Assembly: GCA_030685235.1 (NCBI GenBank)
Contig: MU839153.1
Coordinates: 1 to 64,000 of the forward strand
Length of the DNA stretch: 64,000 bases
Direction: 5' to 3'
DNA from: Copromyces sp. CBS 386.78
Taxonomy: Eukaryota > Ascomycota > Sordariomycetes > Sordariales > Sordariaceae
This document shows, piece after piece, positions 21,139 through 32,392 of the stretch. A program made the translations under genes and the position numbers. Each line of letters starts with the position of its first letter. The stretch's first letter is position 1. The notes under the pieces were generated by a model. It did no database searches and was not told the origin of the DNA. It was given only the letters and a program-made list of their open reading frames with translations.

Positions 21139-23770
21139 ATGCCACCAATTTCGATATCCCTCCCCAAACACCTGGCACAACCGTCCCCCAAGACATCATC
21201 GGTCACCGTTACACCCATTCCCTTAACCTCGCCCACCACCAGTACCGTCTCGTCAAACGAGGAACCCAAGCTTTGCTCCTTTTGCTCCCTCATTGACTTC
21301 TCTTTGCTCCGTTACCCCACCACTACAGATCTCCGCTCTCTGAACGATGGCAACCCAGCACCTCAAGACCTCAGTCCTTTCAAGCGCAACCCATATGCCA
21401 GATCTGAGCCAACATGGTCTCTGGGCCTTCTCTCCCGCATCCACAAATCTTCCACCTCTTGCGGCCTCTGTCACGCCATACGCACCGTCATAGACCAACA
21501 ACCACACGTCCGCGCCCACTTCGCCGATATGGGTGTACAGGATCCCTTGGTCCTGGGCACAGTAGCCCTTTGTGGCAGATTGTCGGCACCGGAGAGGACC
21601 TCGTGGTTAGAGCATGACGACAAATATGGTGGACTGAAGGAAAGGGATTGCTTCTTCCTCAGACGGTTGGGGCTGCTGTTTCGGCCAGCCGACAAAGACG
21701 AGGATGTGAACGAGCCAGGGATGGCGAAGAAGATAGAAAGTTGGTTCTCTATGGTGGAGAGCTTCCAAACCATGAACACCGCTATTCCAAGGGCTTTCGG
21801 GGACAGAGGTGAAGACAGGAAGGCCGTGTTGATGGGAGACGAGGAGAACCCGGAGACGGTTTGGTTTGCAGGACGGAAGAGACCGGAGATGATTGACATC
21901 AGCTTGATCAAGCAATGGCTCGAGGAGTGCTTGAAGAAACACAGAGACGTTTGCGGGATCAGTGAGGAGGTGGATGAGAATGAGGATCCGGACTTGGTTG
22001 AACGCATGAGACGGTTGAGGTGAGCCTTCTCTCTCCGTGTTTGGATGATGATGGAAGAATGCTAACAACCATAGCAAACCAATTCCCCTCTTCCGCCTCA
22101 TCGACGTCAAGAAAAAGTGCATCGTCACCAAGTACAACCTCTACGACGTCGACATGTCCGCCCTCAGGTTTGCTTCACTCAGTTATGTCTGGGGTGTCGC
22201 TCCACAGAAACTCGTCCTTCAAATGAAGAATGAAAACGAGCTCCGACGGCCCAACTCTCTCGTTGGAAAAGTCTCCCAGACCATCTTGGACGCCATCCAC
22301 CTAACCGAACAACTTGGCCTTAACTACCTTTGGGTCGACGCCCTGTGCATCATCCAGGACTCCGAAGATGACAAGGTCATGCAACTTGGCAACATGGCCA
22401 ATGTATACGCCCACTCTTTGTTCACCATTATTGCGGCGGCAGGTGACGACTCCAACTTCGGTCTTCCCGGCATCAGTACCCCCCGTGATGCAGTCCAAGA
22501 GGTAGTACCGGTCATGGCCCCATCGGATAACAAACCCGGAATGTCCCTCATCACTGCTCTCTCTCCTACCCATCAGTCCCATGAACACCCAACCCGCAAG
22601 ACCGTATGGGCCTCTCGCGGATGGACACTTCAAGAGCGGGCCCTCTCCCGACGTGCTATTGTCATCATGAAGAACCACGTCCTGTGGTCCTGTTCCCGCT
22701 CTCATTACTCGGAGGAATCTTGCTGCGAGACCGCTACCCTCGGCACCCTGGCGTGGTTCGGCCTTCAAGAGTCTGACCCCATCCTCAACTCCTCCGAGCG
22801 AACGTGGTATACCCAAGACATCCCCGAAGAGCAAGTCTGGTACAAGTTCCAACGCTTGGTCCAGGATTATTCCGGTCGCGATCTGAAATACCAAGGCGAT
22901 GCGCACGACGCTTTTAGTGCGGTGGTGGAACAAGTCCGCAGAATGACTGGAGAGAACTTCCTCTGGGGCATGCCCAGCGGCCGGTTCGAGCTTTGTCTCT
23001 GCTGGGAACCATATCGGCGAGGTCTCAAAAGGAGAACGGAGCTGAGCACGCTGGAGATGACCAGCTTCAAGCGGCATGTTCCCTTACCAAGTTGGTCGTG
23101 GCTGGGATGGTCCGGAGCAATCTGCCTGAAGGTGCAAGACCGCGAGCTCGAAGTGGGACTGAACCCCAAGGTAGTCTGTTTCGTTCTGCGCAACCACCCA
23201 CTCCGTGTCTTGCCGGTGCGACGAATCTCATTCGACAACGACCCCGAGCGGGCCAGCTCGTGGGCCATACCCAACGTTACGGACAGCAAGTACTCGGTCA
23301 CCCTAGACGACATCTACGACAATCTCCCCTCTTTGACCCCCGAAGTGCTCCTTGACACACCAGATGACCAACTCGTCATCTTCTGGACTGAGTCAGCGCG
23401 CTTCAGACTCTCGGAGCTCAAAGTGCAAAGACCATCAGAGTTGCAAGATAATCCGGTGCATATGAAGGAGTACACCAAGTATTACCGAGACATCATCGAT
23501 GACGACGGAGAAGTGGTTGGGAAGACGCATCCCTGTGATCCGGAAGCCAGGGATATTGGAGTGGATGAGAAGGGTGACGGCAAATGCGAGTTTATCCGTC
23601 TTGCCAACAACTATCTTCCGTTCTGCGATCCGGAGAAGGTGGTGATGCAGGTACGGAGGGGTACCGGAAAGGAAAACAAGGACGTGAGATACCGTGTCAA
23701 CTTGGCGGAGATCAAGAAGGAGGCGTGGAAGAGTGTTTATGAGAAGAGAGTGTTGGTTGCGCTAGGTTGA
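21139..23770 (+). CDS. HET-domain (heterokaryon incompatibility) protein
   Basis: Two exons, 21139-22019 and 22075-23770, joined at a 55-nt intron (GTGAGC donor, GCTAACAA branch, ATAG acceptor), giving 858 residues. The HET domain starts near residue 320: ASLSYVWG, then LGLNYLWVDALCIIQD about 55 residues later and WASRGWTLQERALSRR further on, the three blocks that define the domain. HET-domain proteins trigger a lytic reaction when genetically different hyphae fuse. The N-terminal 290 residues carry two CxxC-like pairs (LCSFC and SCGLC), a layout common in fungal HET proteins. The C-terminal half is not recognised and has no visible WD or ANK repeats. Which allelic partner it reacts with cannot be told from sequence. 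Confidence 0.9.
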
Positions 23771-24756
23771 GAGGGAGGGCTGCGTTGCAGGGATGACCTC
23801 TTCTGGCGTCTTTAACTTGGTTGGGTTGGTTTCGGGTATCTAACTGCACGTATTGCTCTTGTCTTATTGTTCGATGGTTCTTCACAATGCATGTCCTTCT
23901 TCCAGTTGTTTGCATGCTGCATCCTTTTGTCCAACTCCCAACAATTTTGCTTGCCACGAGGGTGGTATTATAGGTGCCTGCTGCGCTTGCTAAGGCCGCT
24001 TCACTTTCACCGTTGATGTAGGGTGGTCACGGAACACCGACCAGGTTACGGGATGTCTTATTCCACCCGGCTTCAACTACCGATATCTGAGGCTACTTCA
24101 AGATCCGAACCGTCGGGTCTTGGGAGTCTCCACCACTGCAGCCTCTGTAACGGATCAACGTACAGATTCGTATCGTTCGAAGGAGACCAGGAAGGTTGTA
24201 GTAGTTGAAGACCGGAAAGAGGGACACCTGTGGTGGACCGTCAGTCCCCAGACCCCGTCTGTGTTCGATGGAAGTGCAAACCCTGTGCAGCTTGGGTTGC
24301 GTTGATCCTTTTGACTGAGCTTGATCACCGCTTGTACTACATCACTATCTCGTACCCTCTGAACTACAGCTATCATCCTTGATCTATAGCGTCGGGTCTA
24401 TGGGGGCCCCACGAGTTGCATGCACGCCAACATGGACGTCCTAGAAGGCAGTGCGTGCAAAAGTCAGGCCTTCCAGACAAAGTTTGAGATATCGAAGCCG
24501 TCCTATAGGGAGGTGGGATGGCGACATACGGGCCTGAAAGAAGTCTTATCGGAGTTGCACGGGTGAGCCAATCCATTCGTCGCAACAAGACACCAGCCAC
24601 TTTTTGGAATTGAGCATCTCGACCATTTTGGATAGGGGTATGAATTGTATTGACTAAGATAGTATATTCGTGACTTGCGACCATTCTGTTGTGGTAAACA
24701 GTCATGGCCAAGGTGCATGCTAATGTCAATATCGATGTGGTGTCTGTGGGTAGAGG
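23771..24756. other. Intergenic region
   Basis: No gene recognised between the HET gene and the first tRNA-like gene. Short open frames lack codon bias. Confidence 0.5.
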
Positions 24757-24762
24757 TATATA
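24757..24762 (+). promoter_or_regulatory. TATA box of tRNA-like gene A
   Basis: TATATA lies 28-33 nt before the first base of the tRNA-like unit. Neurospora Pol III genes commonly need such an upstream TATA element. The other two tRNA-like genes have one at the same distance. Confidence 0.6.
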
Positions 24763-24789
24763 GGTGAAAGTTTTCGTGGTCTAAATCGT

Positions 24790-24898
24790 GGTCCGTTAGC
24801 ATAGCGGGGAGAGTCGTGGAATACGAGCTTTGCTCGGCAGTACTGGCAAATGGCAACATAAATCCTCATGATCACAGGTTCGATTCCTGTGCGGGCCA
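24790..24898 (+). tRNA. tRNA-like Pol III gene A, identity not assignable
   Basis: A 109-nt unit with the outer features of a tRNA gene. The 7-bp acceptor stem GGTCCGT/GCGGGCC pairs fully (two G-T wobbles) with discriminator A. TAGCATAGCGG fits the A box exactly. A perfect T-arm, ACAGG-TTCGATT-CCTGT, carries the B box. A run of seven T residues follows directly as terminator. The D stem pairs poorly and the middle is about 35 nt longer than in a plain tRNA, with a strong internal hairpin (CGAGC-TTT-GCTCG) suggesting an intron or insertion. I could not fold a convincing anticodon arm, so it may be an intron-bearing tRNA, a decayed tRNA, or a tRNA-derived small RNA. Confidence 0.55.
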
Positions 24899-24906
24899 CT
24901 TTTTTT

Positions 24907-25440
24907 ACCTTTCCCCCCCTTTTTTTTCCTTTTTTTTCCTTGGGCATTTCATCCGACCTTGGTCCTCCGACCTCCGTTGGTTGACTTTTCTTCAGTTCAT
25001 TTCTATCGCCCCCGCGGCTCGGTATCCACTCATCTCAACGGGCTGCGTCGCGTGCTACGTTGTTGGCCCGCTCATTGCTTTTCCTCTTGCCCCTCCATTC
25101 GCCGTCCCTTCACCAGCAACTGGTGTCGCAAGTCTGCAATCTACACCATTGCCTCCTTCACCCTACCACAGTCCCCATCTGGATCTTTTGCGATTCACAA
25201 CCTTGTCAACGTGCTTCCTGACTCCCACCGGCAGATGGTTAACATCTTTTCTCTTTCACCTCCTTCTTACCGTTCGTGATCATTGCAACCTTCCGCGCGT
25301 TGACGGGCTTCGGATCGTGTAGACGAATAGTTACATGGCGACAGATTGCAAAGGTTAGTCAATATTCATCGCGTATGTTCTGGCTATATGGCGGGACTAA
25401 CGTCGGACTCCTTAGCTCCACGCGCCTATCCTTGTTCATC
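24907..25440. other. Leader region of the split RNase H-like gene
   Basis: Pyrimidine-rich sequence upstream of the ATG at 25441. A possible leader intron runs from about 25352 to 25414, with a GTTAGT donor, a CTAAC motif and a TTAG acceptor. Confidence 0.4.
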
Positions 25441-25917
25441 ATGGAGCCGTCACAGATTCTCCCATCCATCGAGGTAGAAGAAGTTCGGGCAGAATACTCG
25501 AACGCTACTTCGACAGCTTCCTCGAATAACACGAATACACCCAAAGTAGCGCCAAGACAACGCTCAGTGCAGTCACCCCCTCCAGCCTCCGACCCAAGAA
25601 TCTCGGCGTGGAGAGCTGAGCAGAGGACATTCAAGGGAAAGATTGTTCAGAGCTCAGCCTTGCAGGCCACTAGAACAGCCCTAGCTGCTCAGAAGGCCGG
25701 TCTGTGGGTCAAAGGCAATCCGCAGTTCGCAATCTTCTGCGACGGATCTTGCAGGAGCACCCAAGTTTCCCAATTTCACGGGACAAAAGGAGGCTACGGA
25801 GTCGTGTTCAGGGATCCATATGAGCCTGACGACCGTGATATAGACCTCGCCTTCAACAAGAACCAGTTGAGGAGTTTTGAGGAGTCAGAACGCGACGGTC
25901 TCAGAGAGGACGACTAA
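25441..25917 (+). pseudogene. 5' half of a split RNase H-like gene (copy A)
   Basis: 158 codons starting MEPSQIL. A low-complexity Ser/Thr/Asn N-terminus is followed by the family block DPRISAWRAEQRTFKGKI and the first RNase H catalytic region, AIFCDGS (first Asp), then GGYGVVFRDPYEP. The frame then enters an 82-bp segment that also occurs, inverted, at 32311-32392, and hits a stop right after it. The missing part with the catalytic Glu and the last two Asp residues is found intact at the other copy of that repeat, in reverse orientation. So this is the upstream half of a gene broken by an inversion. As it stands the product lacks three of the four catalytic residues. Confidence 0.8.
25834..25915 (+). 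repeat. 82-bp inverted repeat, left copy, at inversion breakpoint
   Basis: Identical base for base to the reverse complement of 32311-32392. It starts with CGTGATATAGACC and ends with GAGAGGACGACT. Both copies encode part of RNase H-like copy A. Confidence 0.95.
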
Positions 25918-26618
25918 GCAGGGGGAGGAAGACTAGTGTCTGACGGGATTGAGTTGGCTCTGGCCTCTGGATATGGGTCATGATGGAAAGGACCGTGAAG
26001 TGCGTGTCAGGAAGATCAGTCATCGTAAGGAGATTGCATAGCTCATGGAAGGAAGTTCTCCTCCTTTAAAACTTGCCAGGGAACGTGGTGTATCAAGGGG
26101 ACTTGGTTTAAAGCTTAAGAAAAGGGGATGGGTGATCGATAAGGTGGAACGCAGGGGTAATACAAGTGTATTTGACTCTCGAAGTGAAGTTGATACTTGA
26201 CATCATGTCTACAATTTCTGTCCGTTATAGACACTTGGTCCCTTACAAGTGTAAACCAACGCGCGCTGTCCATGTCTTGCTCTTCAGACTCCAAATCTCT
26301 TGGGTCATATAACCTCATGCTTCCATGGAAGCTTTTCCTTCCAACCGTTTCCATGCCAGGTCGAGTGCGGCTGTGCCAAGACTGGGGCACGGGCATCATG
26401 TTTGCCGGTAACGAGCCTCTGCCGGCGTCCTTCCACCTTCTCAACCTTTTCCTAGTTCTTTGTGGCCCACTACCCGTAGAGCTAAACTTTTCTGCCCCGC
26501 GCACAAACAAGACTCGGCATTCATCCACAATCATCATCACACCTTTCAAAGTCCAAACCATCACGGCACCTCGTATAGACTTCTCTTTTCCGGCAACTGT
26601 TCTGCTTCGCCACGTCCA
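25916..26618. other. Sequence just inside the left inversion breakpoint
   Basis: If the inversion is undone, this sequence would follow directly on the broken 3' end of RNase H-like copy C. In one reading the first codons (KQGEED and then a stop) would make a short natural end for that gene. No other coding signal. Confidence 0.4.
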
Positions 26619-27104
26619 ATGGCAGGCACCAAGAGATCAGCTCCCTCGAGGAGCTCCTCACCGGAGGATGGTCCGAATAAGAGGGCGCGAATTGGCCACA
26701 ACGACGAAACGAAGAACCGCGGCGCACAAGACAAGAACTTTGAGCGGGAACAGGAGGAGGAGCTGAAGGACTCGAAGAAGTACCATGAACAGGCGACGAA
26801 CGACCAAGAGATGGTGGTGAACGATGACTCGAGCGTAAATGACGAAGCCAAAAAAGATGACGAAACCCGATCCCAACCAGCAGCCGTCATCGATCAGTTT
26901 CAGCATGGCGTTACCAACACATCACCGACTGTTTCGCGAAAGGGGAATGATGAAAATCTTCCCCCAAGTTACATGAAGCTTGAGGAGCCGGGTGAGAAGG
27001 ATGAGAAACAGAGGCTGGAAGATGAGGTCGTCGATGGCTGCTTGGGGAGATATGCAGAATCGAGTGTGCGGTGGAGAATGCAAAAAATAAAAAGGAAAAA
27101 ATGA
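26619..27104 (+). pseudogene. Possible 5' fragment of another RNase H-like family gene
   Basis: 161 codons starting MAGTKRSAPS. The product is highly charged, with a KRARI basic cluster near residue 24 and long Glu/Lys/Asp stretches. Its start resembles the N-terminus of copy C (a short lead, then KR, a Ser-rich stretch, and a KRPRVEEE-like cluster), but no RNase H domain follows. The frame ends 22 bp before a tRNA-like gene on the other strand. Either it is a truncated family member cut off by that repeat unit, or a small nuclear protein of unknown function. Homology to copy C is weak and judged by eye. Confidence 0.45.
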
Positions 27105-27126
27105 AAAAAGAAAAATGAAAAAAGAG

Positions 27127-27232
27127 TGGCTCGTACCGGATTCGAACCGGTAGCTTCTATGCTGGAGAGCTTGAAATACCGCAGAACAACAAGAGGTCAG
27201 CTAAGTAGTGTTGACCGTTACACCAACGGGCC
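27127..27232 (-). tRNA. tRNA-like Pol III gene B, identity not assignable
   Basis: 106 nt on the minus strand. Acceptor GGCCCGT/ACGAGCC pairs at six of seven positions with discriminator A. The D-arm is perfect (GTGT-AACGGTCA-ACAC) and holds the A box TGGTGTAACGG. The T-arm is perfect (ACCGG-TTCGAAT-CCGGT) with the B box. A T-rich run follows directly. The 55 nt between D- and T-arm are too long for a plain anticodon arm plus variable loop and share a core with gene C. No reliable anticodon can be read. Confidence 0.55.
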
Positions 27233-27403
27233 ACGGGAAGGTGGGCGGAACGGGAACCTTATATGCCCTATAGAAGGTCAGAGTTGGGATGAGAGGTTGG
27301 TAGCGGAAATACCCGCACATGCCATCTCAGATACGGCAGGCAGGCACGCAGCACGCAGGCTCTGCGGCAGATCTGCTCTTGGTGCTGTACTGCCCGTGTA
27401 TAG
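27233..27403 (-). repeat. Dispersed repeat flanking tRNA-like gene B
   Basis: The 5' flank of gene B is similar to the 5' flank of gene C (35053-35245). It includes CTTATAT at 27258-27264, a TATA-type element about 30 nt before the gene, and a shared GGTTAGAGTTGGGATGA-like stretch. A further block of about 46 bp (27358-27403) is repeated at 34388-34433 without visible differences. Confidence 0.7.
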
Positions 27404-28632
27404 GTACCTATTGTTCCAGGTGGGGTGTTGTTCCTCTCCTTCCCAACTCTTATATTCCTTTCTTCCTCGTCTTCAATTTCTCATTCCCTCTCCCCTTATG
27501 AATGATTGACTTTGTACGACTTCCTTTTCTCTACTTGTAAAGCCCACCGCCTTTCCTCAATTTTCACTCCATCGGTCCCTTTTTACTTTTGCCTCTTCAC
27601 CTTCCCGCCGTGGCTTCCGCGCGGGTTTATCTTATTTCCTGCCAACATCGTCGTACGGTTACGGTAGATCCGTCTTGATCACTCCGATCCCGAGACTGCA
27701 TAATCGTGGCTGTCCAAGGATGGTCCTGACTATAGCCCCTACTATTCTAGCAAGTCTTTCGGTCGTCCATCTTGAAGTCAAGTATCAAGTCCTGGAGTGC
27801 GGACCTTGCGGAAGTCCTGCGGCGGCCTGCCTTTTAACCGGAGACACCTATTGATCACGAGTGAAAGAACTCCCTTTTATCCTAAACTACCTCTATAAAG
27901 ATCAGGCAGGAGAGTGTCAATGTTTTCTTTTGGGTCTGTTATACTGTCCACAACACATCGCACCTGGGCCAATGAGTGTTCTGGTCCGGACGGGAATCAT
28001 GCCTTGAGGATTCCCACATCCTGCTTTGTCGATGTATTTGTTACCGCTGGGCCGTTGTTTGTTTGTCTGCTTTGATCGTTCATTTTCGCTAGGTCAATAA
28101 GGTCTTATTGAACATGCGATATTTCGGAGCCAGAGACTTCTTGTCAGGCTGTCAAAGACCGACTTGGCTATATCAGGACGGCAACCTACCTAGTCGTGTG
28201 CCCTGAGTTCCTAACAGTTTCTCATCCCACTATCCTCTCTTATTACATGGCATGTGGCGCCTATACACTTTTGCGTCGATCCCGTTCATGTTTCGAACCC
28301 AATGCTGGAGGAAGAAATGTCTTCCACCTTGTTTCCACCAGTTTCCCTTCATCCCAAGATGGCCTATGCTCCCAACCTTGAGCCCCCCTTTCGGCCGCTC
28401 TCTGCTTTCTGTCAGAGCCACCGGCGGCCGGCCCCACCCTCCCGCTGGTCGCCGGCCCCACCCTCCCGCTGGTCCACACTTTTCTTGCCGGCTACCACTC
28501 CTTGCTCGCGGTCCCAATGCTCTTTTAGAAACAGCGGCGGAAATTCCACCTTCGACATGGACCACATTAGAACGTCAAGCCATTTCCAAATCCACGTCCA
28601 ACACAACGAATACACACGCGTTGCAGGACGTA
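27404..28632. other. Upstream region of RNase H-like copy B
   Basis: No gene recognised. The reading frame of copy B is open back to 28252, but this part reads as leader sequence. A 24-bp perfect tandem duplication lies at 28427-28474. Confidence 0.45.
28427..28474 (+). repeat. Perfect 24-bp tandem duplication
   Basis: Units 28427-28450 and 28451-28474 are identical, GC-rich, and lie in the leader of RNase H-like copy B. Confidence 0.9.
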
Positions 28633-30348
28633 ATGCCGGCTACGAAAACCAACAAAGACGAAGAACAAAACGCGCAGCAAGACCAGCGACCCGACAAGGT
28701 GGAAGTGGCCCAAGCCGGGCCCGTTCATGGCCAGGCCCCCGCCACGATAGCTACCATGCCCTTATCCTTGCGTCCGTCTCCCTCGCCTGTCACAGACCAA
28801 CGAATCTCTCAGTGGAAGAATGAAAAGCGCACGTTCAAAGGAACCATTACTCGAGAAAGAGATGCCATGGATGCCGCCGGGGCCGCTGAGGCAGCTCGAG
28901 CTGCACAAAAATCACCGCTCATGGTAGACGGAGAGCCCCAGTTCGTCCTGTTCTGCGATGGATCAAGTGTGTACAAACCGGGCAGTCGAGAGCTTAGAGG
29001 TTCACAAGACGGAGGTTACGCCGTGGTTTTTCGCGACCCATACGACACCGACAAATCAGCTACCGCCAGAGCTTGTGAATCAGCGAAAGTCACATTATCT
29101 CACAAGGAAGATGAAGACGGCATTAAGATCGAGGACTTTACCATACGGAACTGGCTATCCCACAGAACGTTTGGAGCTGGTCACTGCGAGATCGCTGCTC
29201 TTGCCCAAGCACTGGAAGAGGTTGCCAAGCGAATTGACCAGCACCACCCGCACGCATCGATGGTCAAGATTTTTACCGATTCTGATGGCAGCCTAGGACG
29301 ACTTCAAAAGGGCATTCTTACCTTCGGTACGACAACAACGGATGGCAGCAACACCCGCAAGCGCAAGCATTCTCTCGAGTCCATGCCCCTTCCCGACCGA
29401 GACACGTCTTTCTACGCCAAAATAACCAACCCGTTTGTACAAGTAATTGTGTGGTTGTCGCATTACCTCTCTGACCGCGGCTGCCAGATCGAAATGATCT
29501 GGATGCCGCGCAACACCACACTGGGTCACAAGTTGGCCGATCATATGGCCTACAAGTGGAGGAAGAATAACCCGGGTGATGCTTTCAACCAGAAGTATCT
29601 GCCTCGCAGTCAGAGGGACGGCATAATGGACAAGTTGCACGACGAGGTTGGTCCCATTGAGCGTGAAAGAGTCTATATTCGCCGTCCGGCGAGCCGAAGG
29701 AAGATTATGAAGAAGGTTAAGCGTGGGACTCAAACTCGGGGCAAGGAAAAGAGGAGTGAGAGAGACCTGATTGCTGTCCTCGACAGTCCAAGCGACTATA
29801 TTGCTCTCGACTCGGAGGAGGAGGAACTTGAGCCACAGCCGCAACGCCCGAGCAAACGGAGGAGGAAGAGAGAAGGTGATGCGACCAGGGCCAACATGAA
29901 GCAAAGGAGCACAACAGACTTCATTGCATGTGTTCCGGACTCTGATAGCTCCGAGGACAAAAAGCCTGCCGACGAGCCCGAGCCCAAGCCCAAGCCCAAG
30001 CCGCAGGCTCGCAAGAGCAGGAAGAACATGAAGATCAGGGGCGCGATCCAGATCCCGGCCAAGGGAAAAGAGGCTCCGATTTTGATGCAACAGCATGTAC
30101 CTGCTGCAGCTGGAGCTGGTGGATTCCTCAACGGCAATGACCACGACTTCAAATTCACCTTCGACCAGGGCACATGCAACATGCCCGCTTATCCCACTCC
30201 CAGCCAGCAACACGGAAACCGCGACCCCGGCCCCGGTTGTCCTTTGTGCCACATGCAGCACGCTCAGGGCGATGATGAGCATGAGTACCCGTGGAGCAGG
30301 AGGTCGGGATACACCGGTCTGCCTTCCCAGTGGACTTTGAGAGGGTAA
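28633..30348 (+). CDS. RNase H-fold protein, intact family member (copy B)
   Basis: A single exon, 571 residues from the ATG at 28633. The N-terminal 50 residues are polar, then the family block QRISQWKNEKRTFKGTI leads into an RNase H-like domain with all four expected acidic residues: Asp109 (VLFCDGS), Glu186 (GHCEIAALAQALEE), Asp216 (IFTDSDGS) and Asp303 (GHKLADHMA). This matches RNase H1-type domains that cut the RNA strand of RNA-DNA hybrids. After the domain a block RDGIMDKLHDEVGPIERERV is shared with copy A. The C-terminal 220 residues are basic and charged (KRRRKREGD, PKPKPKP), fitting a nuclear or nucleic-acid-binding tail, and end with a CPLCHMQH motif. It lacks reverse transcriptase or integrase parts, so it is not an obvious retroelement. 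An upstream start (28252) is possible but unlikely. Confidence 0.8.
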   Translation: MPATKTNKDEEQNAQQDQRPDKVEVAQAGPVHGQAPATIATMPLSLRPSPSPVTDQRISQWKNEKRTFKGTITRERDAMDAAGAAEAARAAQKSPLMVDGEPQFVLFCDGSSVYKPGSRELRGSQDGGYAVVFRDPYDTDKSATARACESAKVTLSHKEDEDGIKIEDFTIRNWLSHRTFGAGHCEIAALAQALEEVAKRIDQHHPHASMVKIFTDSDGSLGRLQKGILTFGTTTTDGSNTRKRKHSLESMPLPDRDTSFYAKITNPFVQVIVWLSHYLSDRGCQIEMIWMPRNTTLGHKLADHMAYKWRKNNPGDAFNQKYLPRSQRDGIMDKLHDEVGPIERERVYIRRPASRRKIMKKVKRGTQTRGKEKRSERDLIAVLDSPSDYIALDSEEEELEPQPQRPSKRRRKREGDATRANMKQRSTTDFIACVPDSDSSEDKKPADEPEPKPKPKPQARKSRKNMKIRGAIQIPAKGKEAPILMQQHVPAAAGAGGFLNGNDHDFKFTFDQGTCNMPAYPTPSQQHGNRDPGPGCPLCHMQHAQGDDEHEYPWSRRSGYTGLPSQWTLRG

Positions 30349-31243
30349 TAGGGACCTCTATCCGAGACCTCTAATCTTTTCGCAAAGTATCTATGTCGAT
30401 GATACACTAGTTGCGTACAAGTATTTCTTTATTTTGTTATTAGTACTGGAGTTGTAGTCATCGGTGAGTGAGTGTAGCGAGCATTTCTGTTCTGTCACGA
30501 TGACTGCCCTGTTCTTGGTCATAGGCATGATACTGCACCCAGGATTTGAAGCCCTTGATGTTACGGTACCTGGGCAGGCAAGCGGGAGTCATGGGTGCAT
30601 TTGAAGGGGGGCTTTTAGTTGTTTGTTCTACTCATAAGAAGCATGTGTTTGAGAGAAGTAGGTATGTAGACAATGAATTCATTGCGTTATCGCGCCGTTT
30701 GAAGCTGACAAGCGTGGCTTTTTATTTACAATCCAACCGGCATTAAATTTCATTAAGCCCGTTACACATTTAGTATTCAGTTTTATATAAAGGTATAGAC
30801 ATAATGCAAGACCCATCGGCAGCAAGGGGTGCATAGATGTATGAATCGTTGATTGGGTATCATAACAAGTAGTTCTAGTACTTCAAAACACAGGAAATGT
30901 CCCAAGACCTCCCAAAGAACACTACTACCTACTCTCAATCGCATTTCCATATCCTGACAAAACGCCCGCTCGAGGCAAAAGGGGAAGAAAACCCAGCACC
31001 AACACAAATATTCCGCCATATAACACCAACGATCCAAGCGCACGGGTCATGCATGCTATATGCCGGATCCCACGGGCTCGCAGCACATCAACGGCTCAAG
31101 TACCTACCTCGCCCATGCATGGTCAAGGCACGGTGCCAGCGTGCTGCGTGATAGACCCTTCGCGCGTTCATGTTCGCCTGCATAATCCAACCACTCAAGT
31201 CGACTTCTTCTTCTTCTCCTCCTCGCCGCCACTGACACATGTG
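30349..31243. other. Intergenic region
   Basis: Lies between the convergent RNase H-like copy B (plus) and the 3' half of copy A (minus). No gene recognised. Confidence 0.5.
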
Positions 31244-32392
31244 TTACCTACTGTTAGTCTGTAGAAGAGTAGAACCCTCCACTCCTTCCACCTTTTCTAT
31301 CTCATTTTCTCCCTCCTTGCCATCTTCCTGCTCTCTCTCCTCCGCATTTCCTTCATTCTTCTCTTCTTTGGTCCTTCTCTCCTCTTCCCTGTCATCCTTT
31401 TTCTTTGCCTTACGGGCGACCTCAAGCTCATCGTCATCCTCGATCTCCCAGCATCGTCCGCGGATAGGAGAACGTGGCCTGGGGAACGTCCCATGGGCGG
31501 GAACGAACCCTGGCGGAAACTCGTTCAATGTGGGCGCTTCGGGTTCAGCCAAAGGTCTCTGATCGGGATCCTCAGGGTGCGATGCCTGTCTAGTGGAAGC
31601 CGAAGGGACATGCGGGAATCGTATCCATATCCATTGAAGTCTTGAAGGGGGCCCGGCCATGATCGGGTCGAGATCAGGGGTTCCGAAGTAACGGGGTTCG
31701 GCTGTTGTAGCCATTTGCTGATTGCGTGGCGCTTCCTGTTGATGGCGCTTGTTTAACCTCCGCTTTTTCATTGGGCGTTCCGGCCCAGAGGCAGGGTTCG
31801 CCGTGGGTGGCGGAGTGAGTCTTGACCGAACAATATCGCTAACCTCCTCGTGGAGCTTGTCCATAATCCCGTCCCTTCTCCCGCTTGCCAAGTTCTCCTG
31901 GCTGTAAATGGCATCCTCTCTACGCCACAGGCCAGCAACATGATCGGCAATGATGGCTCCGAACGTGGAGCAACGAGGCATCCAATGAATCTCAAGTTTG
32001 CAACCGTGTTCGAACAAGAAGTGAGACTGCCAAACAATTGCGCGGACAACCGGAATGATGTGTCTCTTGTGGAATGGCAAACCCTCTGTTCTCTTCCGTT
32101 TGCGTTGATTATGAGCATTGTTTACCGCCTGTATGGTCTTCTGGATGTGCATTTGAGAGTCCCGTGAATCCGTAAAGATCCTAATCGTAGCTGAGACAGG
32201 GCCGTGCTTTATAATACGCTTCATAGCCTCCTCATTGGATTGAGCTATAGCACAGAGCTCTGCATGGTGGGGAGTGAAGGTCATGCCCGATAGCCATTGC
32301 CGGATTGTAAAGTCGTCCTCTCTGAGACCGTCGCGTTCTGACTCCTCAAAACTCCTCAACTGGTTCTTGTTGAAGGCGAGGTCTATATCACG
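31244..32392 (-). pseudogene. 3' half of the split RNase H-like gene (copy A)
   Basis: Reads on the minus strand from the 82-bp repeat onward as one open frame: DDFTIRQWLSGMTF, the catalytic Glu region HHAELCAIAQSNEE, the third acidic site IFTDSRDS, the fourth IIADHV, then RRDGIMDKLHEEV and a long charged tail ending in an acidic/basic Glu-Lys stretch. It continues the 5' half at 25441-25917 exactly across the repeat, without missing residues. Here the frame runs back to 32500 through copy C sequence in a different frame, which would give a chimeric N-terminus of no sense. It has no promoter or start of its own and is probably silent. Confidence 0.8.
32311..32392 (-). repeat. 82-bp inverted repeat, right copy, at inversion breakpoint
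   Basis: Perfect reverse complement of 25834-25915. It lies exactly at the junction between the 3' half of copy A and the broken 3' end of copy C. Confidence 0.95.

Noticed and set aside
27127..27232. tRNA-derived SINE
   Set aside because: A Pol III terminator follows the tRNA-like part directly and there is no SINE body or tail; the repeated sequence lies upstream instead.
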